DNA of 24,927 nucleotides from Zeimonas sp044507525 (GCA_044507525.1 JBIQJM010000042.1:1-24927); one strand, 5' to 3'. Shown: positions 1 through 8,048, counted from the first letter of the stretch. The notes: generated by a model not told the origin, from the letters alone. Numbers and translations are program-made.

Positions 1-211
1 AGCAATCGGATCGCGCGACGGTGGAAGCGCCAACGCGTCCGCGTAAACGCGTCGAGACCGTTCGTCGCCTTGCGCCTGCGCTGCCGCTCGAACGACTTGC
101 CTGTGCCGTGTGTATCGCGTCGTTCGCCGCGTTCGCGTCCGATCGGGTCGATGCAGCCCGGACGGTCGCCGCACGGATGCGCTACATTCGTCGGAGGAGG
201 AATTCCCAGAC
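1..211. other. Window-edge region with no confident gene
   Basis: This stretch precedes the first supported gene. In plus frame 2 a 14-codon tail with GC-rich third positions ends at a TAA at 44-46, so the C-terminus of an upstream gene could end here; 14 codons are too few to identify it. A small dyad, CGCGT-AA-ACGCG (40-51), overlaps that stop and could be part of a terminator, but there is no T-tract. The open frames across 46-211 are overlapping, arginine-rich translations typical of high-GC non-coding or shadow sequence. I see no tRNA, riboswitch or promoter that I can defend. Confidence 0.3.
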
Positions 212-673
212 GTGTCCGACGACATTCCCACGCTGCGACGCATCCTGAAGAGCTGCCGGACGATTGCCGTGGTCGGCCTGTCGGCCGAATGGCATCGGCC
301 GAGCTTCTTCGCGGCGAAGTACATGCAGGAGCACGGTTATCGCATCGTTCCGGTCAACCCGCGCTACGAGCAGGTGCTCGGCGAACGCTGCCACGCATCG
401 CTGCGCGACATACCGCATCCGGTCGACATGGTCGACGTGTTCCGGCGTACCGCCGACGTCGGGCCGATCGCGGAGGACGCGATCGCGATCGGCGCGAAGT
501 GCCTGTGGCAGCAGCTCGGCGTGCGCAACGTCGAGGCCGATGCACGCGCGCGCGCGGCCGGTCTCGATTCGGTGATGGACCGCTGCGTGAAGATCGAGCA
601 CGCGCGGCTGTTCGGCGGGCTCCACTGGGCCGGCGTGAACACGCGCGTGATCTCCGCCCGCCGTCCGATCTGA
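212..673 (+). CDS. CoA-binding domain protein (YccU-like)
   Basis: This 153-residue protein is a single CoA-binding Rossmann domain of the YccU type. Near the N-terminus is the nucleotide-binding strand and loop TIAVVGLS, followed by the segment YRIVPVNPRY, both typical of the family. Towards the C-terminus is the conserved CVKIEHARL block. Members are small soluble proteins thought to bind CoA or a related nucleotide; their physiological role is not settled. I chose the GTG at 212 because a strong Shine-Dalgarno, GGAGGAGG (193-200), lies upstream and the family begins close to this point; the frame is open further upstream to an ATG at 110, but that extension is arginine-rich and unlike the family. 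The stop is only 8 bases before the metY-type gene, so the two are probably co-transcribed. The family call is firm; the function is unknown. Confidence 0.85.
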   Translation: MSDDIPTLRRILKSCRTIAVVGLSAEWHRPSFFAAKYMQEHGYRIVPVNPRYEQVLGERCHASLRDIPHPVDMVDVFRRTADVGPIAEDAIAIGAKCLWQQLGVRNVEADARARAAGLDSVMDRCVKIEHARLFGGLHWAGVNTRVISARRPI

Positions 674-681
674 GGCACTGC

Positions 682-1983
682 ATGGCCGACCGCAGTTTCC
701 ACCCCGAGACGCTCGCGATCCACGCGGGGCAGATCCCCGACGCCGCGACCGGCGCGCGCGCGTTGCCGATCTACCAGACGACGAGCTACGTATTCGACAG
801 TGCCGACCATGCGGCGTCGCTGTTCAACCTGCAGACCTTCGGCAACGTCTATTCGCGACTGTCGAATCCGACCGTCGCCGCGTTCGAGGAGCGCGTCGCC
901 GCGCTGGAGGGCGGGCGTGCGGCGGTGGCCGCCGCCAGCGGCATGGCTGCCGAAGCGCTCGCGTTGACGACGATGCTGCAGCAGGGCGACCACGTCGTCG
1001 CCGCAAGCGCGGTGTACGGCGGCACCGTGACGATGCTCGACGTGAACCTGCGCCGCTTCGGCATCGAGACGAGCTTCGTCGATCCCACGAAGCCCGACGC
1101 CTTCGCCGCCGCGATGCGGCCGAACACCCGCGCGGTATTCGCCGAGACGCTCGGCAATCCGAGCCTGCAGGTGCTCGACATCGCGGCGGTGGCAGACGTC
1201 GCGCACGCGCACGGCGTACCGCTCGTCGTCGACAACACGGTGCCGAGCCCGTTCCTCTGCACGCCGATCGCCTTCGGCGCCGACCTCGTCGTGCACGCGG
1301 CGACGAAGTATCTCGGCGGCCACGGCACGACGCTCGCCGGCGTCGTCGTCGAGAGCGGAAAGTTCCCGTGGGACAACGGCAGGTTTCCCGGGATGACCGA
1401 GCCGTCGCCCGGCTATCACGGCGTGAGGTTCTACGAGACCTTCGGCGACTTCGGCTTCACGATGCGCGCGCGCATGGAGACGCTGCGCGTCTTCGGCGCG
1501 TCGCTCGCGCCCATGAGCGCCTGGCAGATCCTGCAGGGGATCGAGACGCTGCCGGTGCGCATGGAGCGTCATTGCGCCAACGCCCTGCGCGTGGCCGAGC
1601 ACCTGCGCGGTCACCCGCGCGTGAGCTGGGTCTCGTATCCCGGACTGCCCGATCATCCGCAGCACGAACTCGTGCGCCGCCAGATGCGCAGCATCGACGG
1701 CAGGCCCGGCGCGTCGGGACTTCTCGCCTTCGGCGTGAAGGGCGGACTCGAGGCGGGCGTGCGCTTCATCGAGGCGGCGCAGTTCATGAGCCACCTCGCC
1801 AACATCGGCGACACGAGGACGCTGGTGATCCATCCCGCCTCGACCACGCATCGGCAGCTCGACGAGGCGCAGCAGCGCGCCGCGGGCGTCACGCCCGACA
1901 TGGTGCGGATGTCGGTCGGCCTGGAGCACGTCGACGACATCCTGTGGGACGTCGACCAGGCGCTCGAGCGCAGCGCGGGTTGA
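682..1983 (+). CDS. metY: O-acetylhomoserine sulfhydrylase (Cys/Met metabolism PLP enzyme)
   Basis: This 433-residue cytosolic enzyme belongs to the Cys/Met-metabolism PLP family. It most likely makes homocysteine from O-acetyl- or O-succinylhomoserine and sulfide. Visible family marks are the N-terminal ETLAIHAGQ, YSRLSNPT near residue 58, SGMAA at 86-90, the pyridine-nitrogen Asp in VVDNT (Asp184) and the Schiff-base lysine Lys209 in the ATKYLGGHGT block. That block, plus a length of about 430 residues, favours MetY/MetZ over MetB or cystathionine lyases, which usually have NGHSD there and are nearer 390 residues. The residue three before the lysine, normally Ser, is Ala206 here. The ATG at 682 follows the preceding stop by 8 bases without a good ribosome-binding site, so translational coupling to the CoA-binding gene is likely. 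MetY versus MetZ cannot be separated from sequence alone. Confidence 0.88.
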   Translation: MADRSFHPETLAIHAGQIPDAATGARALPIYQTTSYVFDSADHAASLFNLQTFGNVYSRLSNPTVAAFEERVAALEGGRAAVAAASGMAAEALALTTMLQQGDHVVAASAVYGGTVTMLDVNLRRFGIETSFVDPTKPDAFAAAMRPNTRAVFAETLGNPSLQVLDIAAVADVAHAHGVPLVVDNTVPSPFLCTPIAFGADLVVHAATKYLGGHGTTLAGVVVESGKFPWDNGRFPGMTEPSPGYHGVRFYETFGDFGFTMRARMETLRVFGASLAPMSAWQILQGIETLPVRMERHCANALRVAEHLRGHPRVSWVSYPGLPDHPQHELVRRQMRSIDGRPGASGLLAFGVKGGLEAGVRFIEAAQFMSHLANIGDTRTLVIHPASTTHRQLDEAQQRAAGVTPDMVRMSVGLEHVDDILWDVDQALERSAG

Positions 1984-2040
1984 GCGGCCGCCGGCGCGGC
2001 CATGCGCGCCGACGCGGCGCGGCCGCGGGATCGGGCCCGT
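1984..2040. terminator. GC-rich dyad between convergent genes, possible terminator
   Basis: The 57 bases between the convergent metY-type and MocR genes contain two copies of GCGGCCGC (1984-1991 and 2019-2026) and a direct repeat GGCGCGGCC (1993-2001 and 2016-2024). The two 8-mers can pair with each other to form a long hairpin. There is no T-tract on either strand, so an intrinsic terminator is only a possibility based on position. Confidence 0.3.
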
Positions 2041-3609
2041 TCAGGAGAACGGCAGGAAGGGATCGTAGCCGTGGATCTCGCGCTCGAGCGAGGTGCGTCC
2101 TTCCTCGTAGGCGACCGAGAGCTGCGCGACGGCGTTCTCGATCGCCTGCGGGTCGAGCTGGCTGAAGCACAGCTGCACGTGCCGGTCGTCGTCGTGGTCG
2201 AGGAAGTAGGACGTGCCGAGGTGGAAGTGCACGCCCCTCGCCTTCGCGAAGGACAGCCAGCGCTCCGCACTGAGCCTCGGCGGCAGCGTGGCCCAGATCG
2301 AGAACGCGCCGCCGGAAGGATGGAAACGCAGGCGCGCCGGGTCGAACTCGGCGTTCAGCTCGCGCAACAGCGTACGGTAGCGCTCGCCGTAGTGCGCGCG
2401 CAGGAAGACGAGGTGCTTGTCGTAGGTGCCGTCCTTCAACAGCCCTTCGACGACCATCTGGCTGAAGAGGGAGCTGTGGATGTCCTGCGCTTCCTTCGCC
2501 TGGATCAGGCGCAGCAGCAGCGCCGTGTGGCAGGCGATCCAGCCGAGGCGAAGGCTCGCGCCCAGCGTCTTCGAGAACGTGCCGACGTAGATCACCAGCT
2601 GCTGGCGGTCGAGCGACTTGATCGTCGGCGGCGGGGGGGCTTCGTAGTACAGCTCGTTCGCGTACTCGTCCTCGACGATCGGCACGCCGTGCTGCGCAGC
2701 GCTGCGGTAGAGCCTCTCGCGTCGCTCCATCGAGAGCGTGGTTCCGGTCGGGACCTGGAAGGTGGGCACCGTGTAGATCAGCTTCGGTCGATGCTCGCGC
2801 AGGATCGCGTCGAGCAGTTCGACCTTCAGGCCGTCCTGGTCGACCGGCAGGCCGATGATCTTCGCGCCGTGCATCCGGAACACGCGTGCGGCGCCCGGAT
2901 AGCCCGGGTCGGCCATGACCACCGCGTCGCCCGGCTGCACGAGGACGGAGGCGACCAGGCTCAGCGCCTGCTGCGTTCCGTTGCAGATCAGGATCTCGCG
3001 CGGCTCGACGGCGATCCCGACGCTGCGTGCACGTTCGGCCAGCTGTGCGCGAAAGGGAAAGAGCCCCTGCGGATGGCCGTACGAAAGCGACTCGGCCGGC
3101 AGCGTCTCCGCCAGCGCGTACAGCGCGTTCTTGATGAGGGGATAGCTCAGGCGGTAATCCGATAGCGGCAGGTCCATCGCCAGGCGCGCCCCGGTGCGCG
3201 AGCTGCTGCCGTTCTCCGGGACCCAGGGGAAATGGGGGTCGGCGTCGAGCAGCGTGGTGCGCGGGACGCCGACTCTCGCATTCATCTCCGTGAGGAAGGG
3301 CGCCCAGAAGTCGTTCGCGTTCGTTTCGCGGCTTGTCTCGCGCGAGGGCTCCGCGGCGGTGCCGTCGCCGCGCACGAAGGTTCCCTTGCCGAGCCCGGCG
3401 CGCACCAGGCCGGCCTTGCCGAGATGCGAATAGGCGAGCGCGACGGATCCGCGGTTCACGCCCAACTGCTTCGCGAGCGTGCGCACGGGAGGAAGCCGGA
3501 ACCCCTCCGCCAGCTCGCCACTGCGGATCCGCTCCTCGACCGCTTCGGCGATCTGCAGGTACAGCGGAACGTCGGAATTCTCGATCGTGAGATTCAGCTC
3601 GTCTGGCAT
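2041..3609 (-). CDS. MocR-family (GntR/aminotransferase) transcriptional regulator
   Basis: This 522-residue regulator has the two-part MocR layout. Residues about 14-80 form a GntR winged helix-turn-helix (LPPVRTLAKQLGVNRGSVALAY, then a wing ending LGKGTFVRG). A linker follows, and residues about 150-510 form a fold-type I aminotransferase-like domain. The PLP lysine is Lys347 in TFSKTLGASLRLGW, and the pyridine-nitrogen acid is in VEDEYANEL (residues 312-320). MocR proteins sense an amino acid, amine or vitamin B6 form through PLP and commonly repress themselves while activating a neighbouring gene. It is divergent from the amide/urea-type ABC operon, which is its likely target. The start at 3609 is forced by an in-frame stop at 3658-3660; no good ribosome-binding site is visible. 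The effector is unknown. Confidence 0.93.
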   Translation of the reverse strand: MPDELNLTIENSDVPLYLQIAEAVEERIRSGELAEGFRLPPVRTLAKQLGVNRGSVALAYSHLGKAGLVRAGLGKGTFVRGDGTAAEPSRETSRETNANDFWAPFLTEMNARVGVPRTTLLDADPHFPWVPENGSSSRTGARLAMDLPLSDYRLSYPLIKNALYALAETLPAESLSYGHPQGLFPFRAQLAERARSVGIAVEPREILICNGTQQALSLVASVLVQPGDAVVMADPGYPGAARVFRMHGAKIIGLPVDQDGLKVELLDAILREHRPKLIYTVPTFQVPTGTTLSMERRERLYRSAAQHGVPIVEDEYANELYYEAPPPPTIKSLDRQQLVIYVGTFSKTLGASLRLGWIACHTALLLRLIQAKEAQDIHSSLFSQMVVEGLLKDGTYDKHLVFLRAHYGERYRTLLRELNAEFDPARLRFHPSGGAFSIWATLPPRLSAERWLSFAKARGVHFHLGTSYFLDHDDDRHVQLCFSQLDPQAIENAVAQLSVAYEEGRTSLEREIHGYDPFLPFS

Positions 3610-3653
3610 CGGCGGCAGGAGATTCGTCGTCGCTCGTTGGTCGAACAGTTGGA

Positions 3654-3682
3654 ATTGTCACCAATTTGTCCGCCATTGTCAC
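3654..3682 (-). promoter_or_regulatory. Predicted MocR-gene promoter overlapping a direct repeat
   Basis: On the minus strand, GTGACA (3677-3682) resembles a -35 box (5 of 6 bases) and GACAAT (3654-3659) resembles a -10 box (4 of 6), with a 17-base spacer. Both hexamers lie inside the two perfect copies of ATTGTCACC (3654-3662 and 3675-3683), which are exactly 21 bp apart. A regulator bound to the repeats would cover the promoter, which suggests autorepression. The -10 box is 44 bases from the ATG. Confidence 0.5.
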
Positions 3683-3804
3683 CGCAAAAGTCACTTTGGC
3701 TCGCTTGACTGCGTGACAAGGTCCGAAGCGGCTTTCCTCGTGTGGCTCATGGCTTTCCTCGGATGTGGCGTTGCAGCAAAGACGGCGCCCTCATTCCGCT
3801 GGAG

Positions 3805-3831
3805 TTGACAACGTGTCAATTGTCTTGACAA
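3805..3831. promoter_or_regulatory. Dyad-rich operator upstream of the ABC operon
   Basis: Two inverted repeats abut here. TTGACA-ACG-TGTCAA (3805-3819) is a perfect dyad with a 3-base centre, and TTGTC-TT-GACAA (3820-3831) is a second perfect dyad. The TGACAA hexamers at 3806 and 3826 are also a 20-bp direct repeat. The right-hand copy overlaps the predicted -35 box of the ABC operon and the left-hand copy lies immediately upstream, the position of a class-II-type activator site. Confidence 0.55.
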
Positions 3832-3852
3832 GGCGTGACGCCTTCTTGCAAT
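3825..3852 (+). promoter_or_regulatory. Predicted promoter of the ABC transporter/amidase operon
   Basis: A consensus -35 box TTGACA (3825-3830) is followed after 16 bases by TGCAAT (3847-3852), which matches four of six -10 positions. Transcription would begin near 3859, leaving a leader of about 60 bases before the ATG at 3920. The weak -10 and the operator directly upstream fit an activator-dependent promoter. Confidence 0.45.
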
Positions 3853-3919
3853 CTTCGTCGAAAGGAGAGGTGCCGGACGGCGGTTGCGACCGGTGGTTTG
3901 TGTCAGCTGGAGAGACGAG

Positions 3920-5239
3920 ATGAACGACACGAAGGGCAAGACGGGCAAGGCTGCGGAGCACCGCGGCGGCGAAGGGGCGGAAGCTCCGCGAAGCCGGGGG
4001 CGACGCGATTGGGTCAAGGCGGGCGGGCTGATGGCCGGCGCCGCATTCCTCGGCGGTCCGACGCGCGCATTCGCGCAGAAGAACGACAAGCCGATCGAGG
4101 TCGCGAGCATGTTCGACCTGACCGGCAACCTGAACATCTACGGCGTTCAGTGCATGAACGTCTCGAAGTACGCGGTCGACAGCATCAACCGCAACGGCGG
4201 CGTGCTCGGCCGGCAGCTGAAGCTGCACACCTACGACACCCAGTCGAAGATCGAGCTGTACTCGCGCTACTCGCAGGAAATCGGCGCGAACGACGGCATC
4301 GCCGCCGTGGTCGGCTGCTTCACCGGCGCCTCGCGCGAGGCCTCGCGGCCGATCCTCAGCCGGCATCGCAAGTTGCTGTTCTTCCCGACCATCGACGAAG
4401 GCGGCGAGTGCGACAAGTTCACCTTCATGCAGGGCACCGATTGCCTGCAGCAGGAGTCGCCGCTCATCAACTGGGCGGTGAAGAACGTCGGCAAGACCTT
4501 CTACATCGCGGCGGCCGACTACGTGTACGGACACGTCGCAACCGCGTGGACGAAGTCGCTGGTCGCCGACGCGGGCGGCCAGATCGCCGGCATCGAGTTC
4601 ATTCCGCTCGACGTCTCCGACTTCGGCTCGACGATCCGCAAGATCCAGTCGGCGGGTCCCGCGGTGGTGATGTCCAACCTGGTCGGCAACAACCACATCG
4701 CGTTCTACCGCCAGTTCGCCGCCGCCGGGCTGAACGAGTCGATCCAGATCGTCTCGCCCACCTTCGGCCTCGGCAACGAGCAGGAGGTCCTCTCGCCGAA
4801 GGAGACGAAGGGCATCGTCGTCGCGTATTCGTACTTCGAGACGCTCGACACGCCGCAGAACAAGGCCTTCGTCGAAGGCTTCCGCAAGGCGTTCCCGAAC
4901 GCGGGTCCGATTCCCGATGCGCCCGCGCAGGTCTGGAACGGCTGGCACCAGTGGAAGACGGCGGTGGAGAAGGCGGGCACGACCGACATCGACAAGGTCG
5001 TCGAAGCGCTCGAGTCGGGCATTCCGTACGAGGGCCCCAGCGGCAAGGTCTACACCGACGGTCCGTCGCACCGCAACGTGCAGGACGTGCAACTGGCGCG
5101 GATCAACGATCAGCGGCAGTACGAGATCTTTGCCAGGGAGAGCCAGGTGATGCCGAGCCGCGAGGTCGTCGGCGCCGGCAGCTGCGACCTCACCGGCAAG
5201 GACAAGCGCTCGCACCGCATGATCCACCCGAAGTTCTGA
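3920..5239 (+). CDS. Urea/amide-type ABC transporter substrate-binding protein (UrtA-like)
   Basis: This 439-residue periplasmic binding protein belongs to the UrtA/FmdD branch of the branched-chain amino-acid binding family. A twin-arginine signal is visible: GRRDWVKAG around Arg28-Arg29, a hydrophobic stretch and a cleavage site near AFA-Q at residue 52, implying folded export by Tat. After it come the lobe-1 marks FDLTGNLNIYG and GGVLGRQL, then VVGCFTGASREA and LFFPTIDEGGEC, which match the urea/amide group rather than the leucine group. The ATG at 3920 has GGAGAG at 3909-3914 with good spacing; an upstream in-frame ATG at 3884 would place about 12 extra residues before the signal and lacks such a site. 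It heads the operon with two permease domains, two ATPase domains and an amidase. Urea, formamide or another short amide is a plausible ligand; which one cannot be read from sequence. Confidence 0.9.
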   Translation: MNDTKGKTGKAAEHRGGEGAEAPRSRGRRDWVKAGGLMAGAAFLGGPTRAFAQKNDKPIEVASMFDLTGNLNIYGVQCMNVSKYAVDSINRNGGVLGRQLKLHTYDTQSKIELYSRYSQEIGANDGIAAVVGCFTGASREASRPILSRHRKLLFFPTIDEGGECDKFTFMQGTDCLQQESPLINWAVKNVGKTFYIAAADYVYGHVATAWTKSLVADAGGQIAGIEFIPLDVSDFGSTIRKIQSAGPAVVMSNLVGNNHIAFYRQFAAAGLNESIQIVSPTFGLGNEQEVLSPKETKGIVVAYSYFETLDTPQNKAFVEGFRKAFPNAGPIPDAPAQVWNGWHQWKTAVEKAGTTDIDKVVEALESGIPYEGPSGKVYTDGPSHRNVQDVQLARINDQRQYEIFARESQVMPSREVVGAGSCDLTGKDKRSHRMIHPKF

Positions 5240-5256
5240 GCGCGGAGGCGGGGATC

Positions 5257-6126
5257 ATGAGTGACACTGTCGTCGTCGCATTCTCGGTCCTGACCAGCGT
5301 TGCCATCCTGATCCTCGTCTCGCTCGGGCTGGCAGTGATCTTCGGGCTGATGCGCATCGTCAACATGGCTCACGGCGAGTTCGTGATGATCGGGGCCTTC
5401 ACGGTCATCACGCTCGTGAGAGCCCTCGATTTCCCGGTCTGGCTGGCGATCCTCGTCGCGCCCCTGATCAGCGCGCTGATCGGCGTCGTCGTCGAGATGC
5501 TGCTGATCCGGCCGCTGTACGGAAGGCGGCTCGTCGACACCCTGCTGGTGACCTTCGGGGTGAGCCTCATCCTGTTCCAGATCGCGGTCAACATCTTCGG
5601 AACGACCTCTCCGGGCATCGCCACGCCGCTCGGCTCGCTGAAGGTCGGCGACTACTCGGTCTCCGTGTACTCGTCGATCTTCCTGCCGCTGGCGGCGCTG
5701 GCGATGATCGGCCTGCTGTACCTGGTGTTCAAGCGGACGCGCTACGGGCTGCTCGCGCGTGCCACCGCGCAGAACGCCGAGATGGCCAGCGCGCTCGGCG
5801 TCTACTCGCGGCGCGTGAACATCGCGACCTTCGCGCTCGGCTGCGCGCTCGCCGGACTCAGCGGGGGGCTGCTCGCACCGATCGTCGCCGTCAGTCCGAG
5901 CCTGGGCCAGAACTACGTCGCGCAGGCCTTCATGACCGTCGTCACCGGCGGACCGGCCTTCCTCGTCGGCACCGTCGCGGCCTCCGCGCTGCTCGGCACG
6001 ATCGCGAACATCGTGTCGCAGGTGTTCACGACGCTCTGGGGCATCACCGCGCTGTTCCTCACCGCGATGGTGCTGATCCGCTTCCTGCCCAACGGCCTGT
6101 CCGGGTCGTTGCGGCGGCAGTTCTGA
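5257..6126 (+). CDS. ABC transporter permease, LivH/UrtB type
   Basis: This 289-residue inner-membrane permease belongs to the LivH/UrtB family. It is hydrophobic throughout, with about eight predicted membrane segments, and carries the family motif GLMRIVNMAHGEFVMIGAF at about residues 30-48. The conserved cytoplasmic region around residues 165-185 (RYGLLARATAQNAEMASALG) is the coupling helix expected to contact an ATPase. The ATG at 5257 lies 17 bases after the stop of the binding-protein gene, with GGAGG-type pairing at about 5244-5248. It would pair with the permease half of the next, fused gene. Its length is typical for the family. The urea/amide assignment depends on the neighbouring binding protein, because LivH and UrtB permeases look alike. 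Confidence 0.9.
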   Translation: MSDTVVVAFSVLTSVAILILVSLGLAVIFGLMRIVNMAHGEFVMIGAFTVITLVRALDFPVWLAILVAPLISALIGVVVEMLLIRPLYGRRLVDTLLVTFGVSLILFQIAVNIFGTTSPGIATPLGSLKVGDYSVSVYSSIFLPLAALAMIGLLYLVFKRTRYGLLARATAQNAEMASALGVYSRRVNIATFALGCALAGLSGGLLAPIVAVSPSLGQNYVAQAFMTVVTGGPAFLVGTVAASALLGTIANIVSQVFTTLWGITALFLTAMVLIRFLPNGLSGSLRRQF

Positions 6127-6137
6127 AGGAGATGCTC

Positions 6138-8048
6138 GTGAAGACGAACATCCAGCTCCAGGCGCCGTCCTGCGGCACGCTCGGGACTGCCCGCGACGCG
6201 GCCGCGAAGCCGAAGTCGGCCTGGCTCGCGCGCGCGTCGCGCTACGGCCTGGTATGGCCGCCGATCGTGATGCTCGCGGCGATCCTCGTCGTGCCGCACC
6301 TGTCGACCGGAACGCAGCTGAAGTGGGTGCTCTGGCTGTCCTTCGGCATCGCCGCGCTGAGCCTCGACCTCGTCTGGGGCAAGGCGGGCATCTTCAGCTT
6401 CGGCCAGAACGCGCTCTTCGGCCTCGGCGGATACGCCTACGCCGTCGCCGCGCTCAACTGGTTTCCCGTCACCTTCGAGACGGGAAGCGCGCTGATCGTC
6501 GCCGCGCTCGTTGCCGCGCTCTTCGCCGCCATCCTCGGCTACGTGATGTTCTACGGCCGTGTCGGCGACGTGTACCTCGCGATCGTCACGCTCGCGGTGA
6601 CGCTGGTGCTCTATACGGTCATGCAGAGCACCGCGGGCCCGGAGTACCGGATCGGCGAGGCGCTGCTCGGCGGCTTCAACGGCATGCCGTCCGTCCCGTC
6701 GATCGCACTCGGCATTCCCTTCGCCGAGGACAACGCCGAGATGGGCACCGCGTCGCTGCTCGTCTTCGCGATCTGCCTGTCCGGGCTGATCTACATCGGC
6801 GTGCGGGCGCTCGTGTCGAGCCGCTTCGGGCAGATCCTCGGCGGGCTGCGCGAGAACGAGTCGCGCATGGAACTGCTCGGCTACGACGTGCGCCTCTACA
6901 AGCTCGCGGTCTTCGTGATCGCCGGCGCGATCGCGGGCGTGGGCGGTGCGCTGTTCGCGGCATGGGGCATGTTCATCAACCCGGTCGTGTTCAGCCTGAA
7001 CCAGGCGGCACTCGTCGTGATCTGGGTGATGGTCGGCGGCCGCGGCACCCTCGCCGGTGCGTTCCTCGGCGTCGTCGTCGTGCAATGGATCTCCGACTCC
7101 GCGAACCTCGTCGTCGAACAGCAGACGCCGCTGATCCTGGGCGTGCTGCTGGTCGCCGTGGTGCTCGTGTTCCCCAACGGCCTGTGGCCCGGCATCGCGC
7201 GGCTCGGGGCCGCGGTGCGCAATCGCGTCTTCGGGGAATCGGCAGCGTTCGCGCCGTCGTCGGAGTTCTCCGAGCCGCTGCTCGCGCCGGCGGCGACGCA
7301 GGCGCCGGCCGCCGCGGGGGAAGCCGCGCACGAAGCGGGAAGGCTCGCGGCCTTCGAGGTGAAGAAGCAGTTCGGCGGACTGCGCGTGCTCGAGGGCGTC
7401 TCGCTCGCCTTCGACGGACCGGGGATCCACGCGGTCATCGGCCCGAACGGCGCCGGCAAGAGCACCTTCTTCGGCGTGCTGACCGGCCGGCACGACATCA
7501 AGGAGGGCCGCGTCGAGCTGAACGGTACGACCGTCACCGATCTTCCGAGCTTCGAGCGCGCGCGCCGCGGCCTGGGGATCAAGCTGCAGGTGCCCAGCGT
7601 CTTCCAGGGGCTGACCGTGCGCGAGAACCTCGCGCTGGCCGCCGGCTTCCGGGGCGGCGCATCGCGGCACGCAGCGCGCGTGCTCGAGAGCCTCGGGCTC
7701 GCCCGCAAGCCCGACGCGGTCGTCTCGACGCTCTCGCACGGCGAGCAGCAGTGGCTGGAGATCTGCATGGTGCTGCTGCAGAACCCGTCGGTGATCCTGC
7801 TCGACGAGCCGGCCGCCGGGATGACGCAGGAGGAACGCGTGCAGACCGTGAAGCTGATCCGCCAGCTCGGCGTCGACCATACGGTCGTCGTCGTCGAGCA
7901 CGACATGGGCTTCATCCGTGCGCTCGACGCCCCGGTCGCGATGCTCGACCGCGGCAAGGTGTTCCGCGTCGGTTCCTTCGACGAGATCAGCAGCGATCCC
8001 GAAGTGATCAGCATCTACCTGGGGAGGCGCGATGTCGCTCGACGTTGA
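6138..8048 (+). CDS. Fused ABC permease-ATPase (UrtC-like plus UrtD-like)
   Basis: One 636-residue chain joins two proteins that are usually separate. Residues about 35-355 are a LivM/UrtC-type permease with many membrane segments and the motif LDLVWGKAGIFSFGQNALFG. An Ala/Pro/Glu-rich linker spans about 365-402. Residues about 405-630 are an ATPase with Walker A GPNGAGKST (435-443), signature LSHGEQQ (532-538), Walker B VILLDEP (552-558) and switch His588; LSHGEQQWLEICM and the AAGM sequence after Walker B are typical of the LivG/UrtD type. I prefer the GTG at 6138 because AAGGAG (6126-6131) is six bases upstream; the in-frame ATG at 6132 abuts that site. The stop overlaps the next gene by 17 bases. 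No stop or frameshift separates the domains, so this is a real fusion. Confidence 0.93.
   Translation: MKTNIQLQAPSCGTLGTARDAAAKPKSAWLARASRYGLVWPPIVMLAAILVVPHLSTGTQLKWVLWLSFGIAALSLDLVWGKAGIFSFGQNALFGLGGYAYAVAALNWFPVTFETGSALIVAALVAALFAAILGYVMFYGRVGDVYLAIVTLAVTLVLYTVMQSTAGPEYRIGEALLGGFNGMPSVPSIALGIPFAEDNAEMGTASLLVFAICLSGLIYIGVRALVSSRFGQILGGLRENESRMELLGYDVRLYKLAVFVIAGAIAGVGGALFAAWGMFINPVVFSLNQAALVVIWVMVGGRGTLAGAFLGVVVVQWISDSANLVVEQQTPLILGVLLVAVVLVFPNGLWPGIARLGAAVRNRVFGESAAFAPSSEFSEPLLAPAATQAPAAAGEAAHEAGRLAAFEVKKQFGGLRVLEGVSLAFDGPGIHAVIGPNGAGKSTFFGVLTGRHDIKEGRVELNGTTVTDLPSFERARRGLGIKLQVPSVFQGLTVRENLALAAGFRGGASRHAARVLESLGLARKPDAVVSTLSHGEQQWLEICMVLLQNPSVILLDEPAAGMTQEERVQTVKLIRQLGVDHTVVVVEHDMGFIRALDAPVAMLDRGKVFRVGSFDEISSDPEVISIYLGRRDVARR

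Larger units (their letters stand above)
3610..3919. promoter_or_regulatory. Divergent control region between the MocR gene and the ABC operon
   Basis: This 310-bp region has no gene. It is visibly less GC-rich than its neighbours around 3650-3690 and 3800-3850. The hexamer TGACAA or its complement TTGTCA occurs at 3655-3660, 3676-3681, 3714-3719, 3806-3811 and 3826-3831. The copies cluster at the two predicted promoters and read towards the gene each promoter serves. Paired direct repeats about two helical turns apart are the usual binding-site form for MocR regulators. The stretch 3720-3800 holds nothing I can identify. Confidence 0.6.

Noticed and set aside
364..1929. 521-codon minus-strand frame opposite metY
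   Set aside because: It is a shadow of the metY gene, with no ribosome-binding site and no domain.
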